Shown piece by piece: positions 18,878 to 26,947 of a stretch of DNA of 26,947 bases; position 1 is the stretch's first letter; each line of letters starts with the position of its first letter. Below the pieces are notes generated by a model, which was not told where the DNA came from, did not search any database, and saw only the letters and a program-made list of their open reading frames with translations. The stretch is from Fragilaria crotonensis. Lineage: Eukaryota > Bacillariophyta > Fragilariophyceae > Fragilariales > Fragilariaceae. Made by a program: the position numbers and the translations under genes. The stretch covers positions 1 to 26,947 of the forward strand of contig JAKSYS010000764.1 in NCBI GenBank assembly GCA_022925895.1, given 5' to 3'.

Positions 18878-19872
18878 ATGGATTCCAGCTCGTCGTCCGT
18901 ATCCTCGAGTGCAAGCACGGTTAGAATCAGCAATCGAGACTTGACCATGACGAGGTCAACCGATGTAAGTATTTTCAGTTTGGACTTTGGTCATTTCTTT
19001 TGACCACGTTGCCCACTGAATTCTCAAGATCATTGCCATTTTGAATCATCGAATCGGGAACACAATACGCATCTGTGCCTACTGCTTTATCGAAACAGAC
19101 AACCATAGCCATGGACGAATTGCTTGCTAGAGAAGTTGATGTACCTCACGGGAGACAAGGTTTTGTTGGCAACGACGACTCCACTGCCGAATCAACGAAT
19201 AGCGGTGCTGAACATCCTTTACGTGTTCATCGTGTGGATGTGGCGAACGAGAACGCTGTGATGATGATGGCGTTCAAGGCGTTCACGGCGCTGATTTTGT
19301 TCATTGCATTGATGGCGTTGGCGGAGTTCATGGCGCCGTTCAAGGCGCTGCTTTCGTTCATGGCACGGAAGGAGTTGGTGGAGTTCATGGCGTTCACGGC
19401 GCAGATTTCGTTCATGGCATGGAAGGAGTTGGTGGAGTTCATGGCGTCCTCGGCGCAGATTTCGTTCATGACATTGAAGGAGTTGATGGAGTTCATGGCG
19501 TCCTCGGCGCAGATTTCGTTCATGACATTGAAGGAGTTGATGGAGTTCATTGCGTTCACGGCGCAGGTTTCGTTCATGACATTGAAGGAGTTCATGGAGT
19601 TCATGGCGCTGATTTCGTTCATGACATTGAACAAGTTGGTGGAGTTCATGGTGCCATTCATATCGCTGATTTTGTTCCTGGCGTTCCTGGCATCCATGGT
19701 GCAGATGATTTCCATGGCGTTCATGGCGATGATTTTGTTCATTGCATTGAAGGCGTTGTTGGAGTTAATGGAGCCGTTCTTGGGGCTTATGATGCTGAGT
19801 TTGTTGATTGTCACGATTGCAGCGATCGTCATGAATGCGCGGATTGCGGAGTTTGTTGTGCGGGTGCTGTAA
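18878..19872 (+). CDS. Repeat-gene family member, copy 3 (longest repeat array)
   Basis: Exon 1 is 18878-18964 (MDSSSSSVSSSASTVRISN...), the intron 18965-19098 (gtaagt...aacag, phase 0), and exon 2 opens TTIAMDELLAREVDVPHGRQ. The spliced frame is open to 19872 (286 aa), giving a hydrophobic FMAF/KELVEFMA repeat. The alternative collagen-like frame is open from about 19230 to TAA 19881-19883: GVHGVLGADFVHDIEGVDG units, then GVPGIHGADDFHGVHGDDF and a shortened Cys tail (DCHDCSDRHECADCGVCC) ending GAVMAP, the same terminus as copy 1. Both frames survive without stops for over 200 codons. Because the splice joins the hydrophobic frame in copies 2 and 3 alike, the shift near RVDVANENA is shared and not a random read error. 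Function unknown. Confidence 0.5.
19371..19640 (+). repeat. 54-bp coding minisatellite
   Basis: Tandem units of about 54 bp (gttggtggagttcatggcgt, then ...gcagatttcgttcatgacat, then tgaagga) repeat about five times with point changes. Copy 2 has fewer units and copy 1 almost none. The unit is a multiple of three, so array length changes keep all frames open. Confidence 0.8.
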
Positions 19873-20047
19873 TGGCGCCGTAAATGTCGCGGGGATTCAA
19901 ACTGTCAGCGGGCATGGGTTTGGTGATGAAAAATGCTTCGGTCTAGACGTCAATAGGCTTCATCTATTTGTTATTTAGGAATGCAGTTGAATATTTTGTC
20001 TGGTGCCATACAACGTAGCAACAATGTAATTACTACGTCGAGAAACA

Positions 20048-20479
20048 CAAGAAATGAAGAAAGGCGCCAGATAATAGGAACCTTCGATTATAGTTACGTT
20101 GGAAACTCAATGCGACTTTGTGTTGGGAGAAGATAGGTTTTGAAGTGCAATTGGAGTGGGTGACAACGTTTTCCGGCATCTGGGATCTCACTATACGAGA
20201 TCGCTGAAGTTGTTGTAAGTGAAAGTAGAGGTCTTGATATTTCGGTCATTTTAGGCTCATGATGACACTCTAGAAGCTATCGTCTAGCTGACGGCCTCTC
20301 CGTCACATTGCGAAGAACTCCGAGCGTAAATGAATCCTTCAAAATTGGAGGGCAGTCGGAGGTGCTTCTGGTGGGTCTAAACGCAATTTGTTCTCCCATG
20401 TGTGGTTTTCCCGGACCATTCCTCTGGTACCATGGTTCGAAAGTTTACAATCCACAGAGACTCCTGCAAGGTCCCTCTC
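20048..20479 (+). repeat. Direct repeat R2
   Basis: A 432 bp copy of R1 (6934-7316 plus 12657-12710) without the copia insertion. It begins with the last nine codons of the J-domain gene, although no J-domain gene precedes it, and ends six bases after the nuclease gene's stop codon. At the left junction, caaga is shared by the family copy and the J-domain gene end. Confidence 0.9.
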
Positions 20480-20484
20480 CGAAT

Positions 20485-21751
20485 TCAAGGAGAAAATTGA
20501 AATTTGGCAGCAATGAGAATGTGATCCGAAGGATATCTAAGGGATGGAAGTTTTTGTTTCTCCATATCTTGGTGCGGAATGCTCCAAAGTGCTGAGCATT
20601 GAAGTGTCGGTGATGAGTAAAAGAGATAGTCAATGACGCGTTTGGTTGTTTCACCCCCCTCGAGTCTTCCAAGTCGTGACTAGATTTGGATCTGTCAGAT
20701 CGTACGCCGATGCCAAGGTCTGTTGCACCTTCTTCACCGACTCGGACGACGGATCGGTATTAAAGTCTCCAACCACAATGGTGGGATCGGAACTTTGGGA
20801 TACAATGGATAATAGTTGATCGACTTGCTGCGTCCGCATGAGTTCACATTCTTCCTTTTGTTGTGCCTTGAGATGCGTTGCTGCGATTTGCAACAGTTTC
20901 CCCGTCCGTCGATGACACAGTCGTGCTACCAAACATACTTGATTACCAACATGGTAGGAATGACGATCCACACGATTCAATGTAAAGACGGATGTTCGAT
21001 AAAAAATGGCACATCCGTCCGAATACCAACCCAATTTGACACCAGGCGAATGGACCTTGGGGACAAAGTAACCTTCGTATCCAAACTTTTGGAGCATGGG
21101 CAGGAAGAATCCATAGAAACGATCAATTTCTTCCAAGGCAACAATATCACAATCGGCATCTAGAATGGCCTGCAGGAGACGCCATTGCCGTAAATCGAAA
21201 TCGAGACACACGTCTGCATGTGCGACGGATGTAAACCCGCCATAGGTGTTTTTGGCCTTGTATTCTTGCAATTTCTGTGTCGGCTCGACGGGTGATTGAG
21301 TATTTGGCCCAAATGAGAGACCCTGGGCTAGCAGATTGAACTGAAGGACTGAAAAGGTTCGATGCTGATCATCGTTAAGAACACATTGCGGCGAATGTGT
21401 TGATATCCATTCTCTTGCATGGAGATCAGCTCTACCAAACGTCTCTTGATGTTTTTCGACTTGATTGATTCGTTGTAGAATCTCGCTTTGGGTCATGGAC
21501 GGTATGTCTGGTGTTGCTTGCAATCGTATCCACCGGTCCATGAATCCATTTTTGTCATTATGATCATCACTGTTGGATGATGATGATGCGATTGTAAAAT
21601 GACTTTCCAATGCTTGGCAACCAAATTCATCGACAATTTCACAAAAGACTTCACCATCCAAGGTAGCAGAGGATAGTGATTGTTGTTGTTGACTACTACC
21701 AGTGCCCGTGCTGTTGAGATCATTCATGACGACGTCGGTATTGACATGCAT
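20485..21751 (-). CDS. Nocturnin/CCR4-like endonuclease-exonuclease-phosphatase protein, one frame shift
   Basis: Mg2+-dependent EEP fold; nocturnin and CCR4-type enzymes remove 2'-phosphate from NADP(H) or deadenylate RNA. Motifs in order: FSVLQFNLLAQGLS (catalytic Asn), CDIVALEEIDR (catalytic Glu), GCAIFYR, AATHLKAQ (His), TIVVGDFNTDPSSESV (Asp/Asn). The frame ends at TTWKTRGG, but after the run of six C/G at 20654-20659 the neighbouring frame continues with RVIDYLFYSSPTLQCSALWS and YPSDHILIAAKFQF, including the final catalytic Asp-His, to a stop at 20485-20487. An extra base in the run is the simplest cause. The first ATG is at 21751; the N-terminal 130 residues are variable and Thr/Ser/Gln-rich. 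A leader-like frame lies upstream in the same frame (21818-21904). NADP(H)-phosphatase versus deadenylase cannot be decided here. Confidence 0.85.
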
Positions 21752-21817
21752 GGCAAGTGTTGTCGTCGTCGTCGTCGTTGTGACAGCCTTGATTCGGAAG
21801 GGACGTAACAATGGTGG

Positions 21818-21904
21818 CTAGAATGGAATGGCAAAGGCTTGGATTGAGGGGAGCAGCGACTTAAATAAAGCAAAAGTAGACAGCAATATACTATTGTGTT
21901 GCAT
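21818..21904 (-). CDS. Leader-like segment in frame with nuclease, ended by a TAG
   Basis: A 28-codon frame (MQHNSILLSTFALFKSLLPS, then IQAFAIPF) has the look of a signal peptide followed by an A-F-A-x-P motif, resembling the ASAFAP site of diatom plastid-targeted preproteins. It is in the same frame as the nuclease and separated from it only by TAG at 21818-21820, after which PPLLRPFRIKAV continues. It could be a real presequence with a sequence error or spliced-out stop, or coincidence. Confidence 0.3.
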   Translation of the reverse strand: MQHNSILLSTFALFKSLLPSIQAFAIPF

Positions 21905-22403
21905 TATAGATGAAGAACCCGTTCCTCTAGTTGACAGCAATAACAAGATTCGCGATTCGCGAGTTTGCCTTGCTGAAAATGTGGGTGTGGTTGCAGTGGT
22001 GTGGGGCGTGTGGTTGAATTGCCAGGTGGGTTGTTGGCGTGGTTCGTGCTTGGTCGTATTCGAATATATAGTCGAGTCACACGTACTCCGAGTAGTACAT
22101 TGTACAGCATATATTTCACGCGTAGTTCTCGTTTTGCCTTCCAATCGTATTGGAGGTCCAGTATTGAGTACAGTTGTACTTTGTACTGTTGTACTGATGT
22201 CTGGAAGTACGGAGTACCAGTACTTGTACTGGATACTGGATTTGTGTCTTTACTGTATACTGTTCACTGCATACTGAAGCCTGTACTGTAGTACACAATT
22301 TCATCATCCTCCGCCCCGCGAACCGCGACACCGCGACTAACTGTTCTCCCCCCGATCCTGCCACCAACGCCCTCGCCCAGTACATGCGCGGGATGCCCAT
22401 CTG
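21905..22403. promoter_or_regulatory. Divergent promoter region, GTAC-rich
   Basis: The gap between the nuclease (-) and the NIT1-like gene (+). At 22075-22290 there are at least ten GTAC tetramers and repeated TACTGT/ACAGTA words (e.g. gtactttgtactgttgtact). A shared bidirectional promoter is likely from position; no factor is known to me for this motif. Confidence 0.4.
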
Positions 22404-23643
22404 TTGTGTTCTCCCGAGCTGTCCACAACTTGTCGAATGACATATACCAGCAGGCGTACCACCGTTCTCGTTGCTGCATCGATTGTTATTCGATATCACG
22501 GTGCAAGAGCCATGTCGACGTCCATATCAGCAGCAGCAGCGGCGTCGTCATCGTCAAGTCTTCCAAAACCAAAAGCTGCCGTGGTTCAATTGACATCGAC
22601 TTCCAACAAGTTCTCGAATCTTGTCAAAATCGCCCGTTGTGCAGCATTCGCCAAACAACAAGGTGCATCCATGCTCTTTCTTCCCGAATGTTTTGGATTC
22701 ATGGGTTCGTCTGCGACAGAAACCTTGGAGAATGCTGAAATAGTAGAGACAACAACAATACCAACACCGGACAAGAACGATAACAGCGATGCATGTCGTC
22801 GCAACGATCCTGCTGTGAATGATATTCTCATCTCATTGGTGACAAAGACAGACAACTTGGACGTGACAAGTGTGACTGAAGCAAGCACGACGACGGCAAT
22901 AATTGCAACAATTCATAATGATGGATCCACTACTGATCAAGAATACGACAATGCATCAATATCCCTCATGGATGGTCTTCGAACCATTGCCCAAGCATCG
23001 AATCTTTGGATATCTGGAGGTGGTATTCACGAATACATAGATGGAACAAGTGTCTACAACACACACATCATCTTGAACGACAAGGGACATGTCATTAGCA
23101 AATATCGCAAGGTACATTTGTTCGACGTTTGCATTCCCGATCGTGGCGTCGATGCACGAGAAAGTAGAACCACAACGGCTGGTGACAAGTCCTTGGTAGT
23201 TTGTGATTCTCCTCTTGGCATCTTGGGTTTGACGATTTGTTATGACATGCGATTCCCAGAACAATACACTTCTTTGGTCCAACAGGGAGGTGCTCAAATT
23301 ATGTTGATGCCATCAGCATTCATGGTCCCGACAGGACAGGCTCATTGGCATGTTTTGTTACGTGCTCGAGCGATTGAAACACAGTGTTACGTCATAGCCG
23401 CGGCACAAGTTGGTCGGCATAATGAAAAAACGAGTATCGTACGGACATGCTGTGGTGATTGATCCATGGGGAGTTGTCGTGGCCGATGCTGGCGACGCAA
23501 CGTCATCAACGTCATCAACGTCGTCAACAGTCATTGTATGTGAAGTGGATTTGGACTATCTGGCTGATGTGCGATTGCGCATGCCCATCCAAGCTCATCG
23601 CGATACAGCAAATCAAGGACTTGCCAATGGGGACTTGGAGTAG
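22404..23643 (+). CDS. NIT1-like carbon-nitrogen hydrolase (deaminated glutathione amidase type), one frame shift
   Basis: Nitrilase-superfamily hydrolase with the Glu-Lys-Cys triad: E95 in LFLPECFGFMG, K236 in KYRKVHLFD, C279 in GLTICYDMRFPEQY. HWHVLLRARAIETQCYVIAA and, after the break, WGVVVADAGD and RMPIQAHR fit the NIT1 branch, which hydrolyses deaminated glutathione as metabolite repair. The frame ends at 23462 because of the six-A run at 23425-23430; the neighbouring frame carries RVSYGHAVVIDPWG on to the stop at 23641-23643. Met12 starts an Arg/Ser/Thr-rich, acid-free stretch (MTYTSRRTTVLVAASIVIRY) suggesting a mitochondrial presequence; Met37 would give a cytosolic form. Two insertions are unusual: about 80 low-complexity residues after the catalytic Glu (103-185) and a Ser/Thr 9-bp repeat (about 23500-23530) in the C-terminal part. 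Divergent from the nuclease gene. Confidence 0.88.
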
Positions 23644-24184
23644 AGAGTTGTGTGACGAATGAAGATAATGGATGAAACATGAAACATTAGAGTAACTTGA
23701 GAGTCCTGGACTACCAGTGGCCTGGCTCAACCATTCAAAGGACCGTTGCACATGACGCTGTTGTTTCAAACTCAGAAAGCTCGCCTATACAGTATATCGA
23801 GTTTTAGTTAATTCGTTGATGTATGCTTGAAAGAATACCATTGTACTGTAACTTGTTTCAGGTCAAGGATACACTTTTGTACAATGGTCGTCGCACAACG
23901 AGAATGCCTTTGTGGAGCACACTGCGGTAGCAACCCAAAAAAAGGTCTCTTGGTGGACTTCAGTTCTTTAATGCGATATGGGGTATACTACTCGCAGGCA
24001 TCGGTTGTGCGAAGCCAGGCTTTGAGAATCTCCTGTCCTTATCGCATCTGATCCATTCATGACAGAAAAAGCACAGCTAAGTTTTCGTATTGCGTTATCA
24101 ACAAAACAAATGAGTAGACGGAATACAACCACATATAAATTTACTGATGTTACTGTGCCGCGTTTGCTTGCCACATATAAGGAC
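23644..24184. other. Intergenic, no gene recognised
   Basis: Tail-to-tail spacer between the NIT1-like gene and the four-exon gene. Only short frames occur; the longest (23827-24051, +) has no recognisable domain. Poly(A) signals were not distinguishable. Confidence 0.5.
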
Positions 24185-26126
24185 CTAAGTAAAAAGGCGA
24201 TCATCCAGAGGATTGTCAAAAGCGTCAAATGCTTCGTGTCGCGGAGCGGCCAAGAGGACTGGCCGCCGACTCTCAAAGAGTGTCAACTTCAGCATGTAAA
24301 TGAACAACAAGATGCAAGTCACAATGGCAAACACCAGAGTCTCGTTGACAAACTTGAACTTTGCCAGGGCGACGACAATTCCAATAATGACGACAAAAAT
24401 CACTGCCATGGCAAGAGGGGGGATGCCGGGCCTGTATGTATCGTCTCCGTAGAGTTTGGCCTTTTGAGCTGCTTTCAGTCTCTTGGCAACAACTAAAAGC
24501 ATCATGGCTGCCATAAAGGTACACATGATTGAAAGCAATATAATATCGGCCTTGGACCACTCATTCACTCGGAAAGCATCAAGAGATTGGCATTCCTCGT
24601 CGCACCAAACACCATATTTGTGAATCCTTTGGCATATGGACCAATCGCCAACGTCGTAATAGTTCGTATAAAGTGAACGTCGTTGCTGATGAACTTGATT
24701 CCAAAATTCCTTTGCAAAGGCCTAGCAAACAGAAAAGGTGAGCAAAGATTTGATGAAGAGCAGTGCTGTGAACATTGAATCAAAGACCAAAGACAGGTGA
24801 GTTGAACGTACCTCCAACTGTCCCGGAGCTGCGCGGAGCACCTTGAGTTTGCGATTGTATCGATGCACATCGTCATTGGCATACATGTAGGTATCGTCGC
24901 CAAAATAGTCGTCACCATAATAGTCATCGTGCTCATCCACTTCTGCTTCCTCTTCCTCCGCTGCATCTCCATCGCTGTTGCTGCTACTCTTCTTTCCGTG
25001 TTCTGAGATATAATCGTCGTCGTACCAATTATTGTTCTGTTTGTTGAAGGTGTCTGAAATCTCACTTTCCACACACGATTGGCAGGTGTAGAATGGTGGT
25101 CGAAAGCTGACTCTTGTTGAAAAATAGTATCCATTGATCTCATAGCCTCGCGATGAATGTTGTTTGCTGGATTCACCGTCATCAAATTTGACCGAGCACT
25201 GAGAATCAGTATACACATGCAACTGAAGTTTGGTGGAGGTGAAGGTTTCTCGATCCATGCACCCGATTTTGGCGTAAAGCTTTGTCTGGGCATACGCTGT
25301 CTCTTGCAACATGACACACTTTTGGAAGAAAGCATTCTTGTAAGCCCAGTGTTGTAACAATCCTGATTAAGGCCGTGTGTCGATAAATGAATTTGTACTC
25401 ACATTGAGGTATCCAGCATCGCCAGGCAAAGCAAAGTCGTCGCCCAGCGCCAATGCTCTGTCGTTAAAGTAAGCTCTCATGAAGTGCGCAATCGATACCA
25501 CGAAGGAACCAATATGATTCAGCCGACATTGACCGTTGCTGCTCTCGAAAAAATCAAACTTGATCATATGACCATTGTTGCTGTAGAGATGGTGATTCAA
25601 AGACATGAATTAGTAAACAAGTTAGAATGACATTCCAAACAGCGTGACAAAGAAATACTCACTAGGTAATACACGACGTCGGCATGACCGAAACCGATCC
25701 AAAGCCTTTCGTTTGAAATCCAAACTGATCATCACCCTGCGACGAACTTTGACTAGCATCATCATTCTGATTTGCACCATCTGCCCCATCTGCTCCATCA
25801 GCACCATCTGCCCCATCCGCACCATCAGCGGCATTCGCATCGTCTGTCGCGGCAACTGTATCATCGGCTGCTCCATCACTGTAGTAATCGTCATTGTTCG
25901 AGGCCATCACAAACATGGGATACATTGACTTAGGATGAATGTCGGAAACAATCAAGATTAACGCCAGCAATAGCAATCGTAGCAATGGAGCAGTATTGCT
26001 CTTCCAGTGTTGATCACGACGTCGCGATAAGGATGATCGTCGTATTCGTTTAGAAAGTGTCTCATCCTTCAACAACACGAGGCTGCTTTCGACACGCATC
26101 TTGTTCTTTTCGCTTCTTAGAATCAT
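24185..26126 (-). CDS. Four-exon Cys-rich membrane protein, 567 aa, uncharacterised
   Basis: Exons on the minus strand: 26126-25663, 25580-25403, 25336-24812, 24721-24185. Introns are 82, 66 and 90 bp, all GT-AG, with consistent phases (2, 0, 0), totalling 1704 nt. The 66-bp intron uses a cttacaag acceptor; the alternative cag would leave a 40-bp intron and the wrong phase. The N-terminus has a basic stretch and then a hydrophobic signal/anchor (about 48-75, LLRLLLLALILIVSDIHP). Next come an acidic Ala/Asp/Gly array (ADGADGADG..., about 100-120), a probable lumenal domain with scattered cysteines (CVMLQE, IGCMDR, CQSCVE, ICQRIHKYGVWCDEEC) interrupted by an Asp/Glu/Tyr-rich loop, then three membrane spans (IILLSIMCTFMAAMMLLVV, AMAVIFVVIIGIVVALA, FAIVTCILLFIYMLKL) and a short tail. 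I recognise no named family; a stramenopile secretory-membrane protein is my inference. Intact without frame breaks. Confidence 0.75.
25782..25838 (-). repeat. 9-bp coding repeat, Ala-Asp-Gly units
   Basis: About six units of gcngatggn (minus strand) encode (ADG)n within exon 1 of the four-exon gene, an in-frame microsatellite. Confidence 0.8.
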
Positions 26127-26947
26127 TTTCTTTGCGGGAGGTTGACCTCGGAATTCTTTGCTGCAGAGAACGGATGCAGCTTGGATTGCGCTGTACTACT
26201 ACTACTTGCACACAGTTATTAAAACGATGATTGCAATCGCAAGCTGTAGGCGCCTGATGCAGAAGGTGTGACGAAGGAAAACACCCAGGTCTACCGGGAA
26301 GTTAATTTTGATCCTGATGCGAGTATTCACCGCAGGAACGCCCTCTCAAATGTTACCAGTTATCACGCGTAAAATTAAGAGATGAGGTCAACATTCGGTT
26401 ACGAGTGCGAGAGAAACTCTCTTACTTGCTGCGGAACAAGACCCTGATCCACATCACAACATACGTTTCCATAGGAAAATCGAACCGCCCAACTTCCGGC
26501 ATTGGCCGTTTTCGGGATACAGACTGGTTGAGTTAACGGATTTATATCAAATCATACATTCAGTATTGTATATTATTTAGTGATCATCTCATCTCACGCC
26601 TGTCGTAATAACACACATATTTCAAGGGTTGGAGTTGGGAGACACAGCATGGATATATTTGTATATACAATATCAAGGTCTGTATGCTCGAACAGGAAGC
26701 AAAATGTATTTTTCTAGAATCTATTTTCCAGTGGTTCTGGAGTACAGTACGAGTTAATCCAGTACTCTATGTCCGGTACGAAGAGTTCGTGCAAAGTGTA
26801 ACATCGGTACAAGGTACCAGGTACTGGTCTACTGCTGTTTTCACCAGTGGCAATTGGCAAACACTTCATTTCCAGCTCCCAAAAAAAGGATCTCATAATT
26901 GGGAATTCATCTAACTCATCATACATCTAACACGATGCATATTTGTT
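26127..26947. other. Upstream intergenic region, no gene recognised
   Basis: The 5' flank of the four-exon gene. No domain is seen in either strand's short frames. A second GTAC-rich cluster lies at 26741-26830 (gtacagtacgag, ggtacaaggtaccaggtact). The next gene may start beyond the window. Confidence 0.45.

Larger units (their letters stand above)
18365..20050 (+). repeat. Three-copy repeat-gene family, copy 3 (3' truncated)
   Basis: The 5' boundary (ttattgtatataaagaatta) matches copy 1, and the body is close to copy 2 but has more 54-bp units. The 3' segment stops at about 20050 after gagaaacacaag, where it joins repeat R2. Copies 1 and 2 continue about 200-250 bp further, so copy 3 has lost its end. 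Confidence 0.78.

Noticed and set aside
19371..19640. 54-bp tandem array as a CRISPR-like array
   Set aside because: Units are contiguous coding repeats without unique spacers, and the DNA is eukaryotic.
19227..19832. Long minus-strand open frame with MNEICAVNAMNS-type repeats across copy 3 (also 13783-14316 and 4972-5283)
   Set aside because: It is the antisense of the 54-bp and 9-bp repeat arrays; in-phase repeats keep all frames open. There is no matching splice structure or start context on that strand.
24565..25335. 256-codon minus-strand frame and the 24059-24496 plus frame
   Set aside because: Both overlap exons 3-4 of the four-exon gene in other frames or on the other strand; the spliced gene explains the region better.

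Overview
The window is nuclear DNA of a eukaryotic alga, most likely a diatom. Genes are compact, introns are short (66-149 bp, GT-AG), the Ty1/copia element carries two zinc knuckles as diatom CoDi-type elements do, and a pogo/Tigger-like transposon carries a second ORF of a kind I recall from diatom genomes. The organism cannot be named from the sequence alone.

Layout. 1-3.9 kb holds three ordinary genes: a phosphatidylinositol-synthase-like CDP-alcohol phosphatidyltransferase (+), a membrane protein with one EF-hand (-), and a START/SRPBCC-fold protein (+). 3.9-20.5 kb is accessory and rearranged. It contains three copies of a roughly 1.6 kb two-exon repeat-gene family (about 3.93-5.53, 13.01-14.60 and 18.37-20.05 kb). 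In one reading its product is collagen-like (Gly-x-y), with a Cys/Asp-rich tail in copy 1. Between the copies lie a J-domain gene, a full-length copia retrotransposon (7317-12656) and a complete pogo/Tigger-like DNA transposon (15251-18357). A direct repeat of about 430 bp (R1, split by the copia element, and R2) brackets the block 12711-20047. R runs from the last codons of the J-domain gene to just past the stop codon of the exo/endonuclease gene, so the block appears to have been placed into the spacer of a convergent J-domain/nuclease gene pair with duplication of that spacer. 20.5-26.9 kb is ordinary again: a nocturnin/CCR4-like nuclease (-), a NIT1-like omega-amidase-family hydrolase (+), and a four-exon cysteine-rich membrane protein (-, 567 aa as I splice it).

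Quality caution. Nearly every recognisable coding sequence is interrupted by single-base shifts, mostly in homopolymers, while the protein continues in another frame. The two copia LTRs differ only by two short indels with no substitution seen. This pattern fits residual long-read indel errors better than decay, so most 'pseudogenes' here may be intact in the organism. I mark breaks where seen and do not give corrected sequences.

No tRNA, rRNA, CRISPR or prokaryotic operon structure was recognised.
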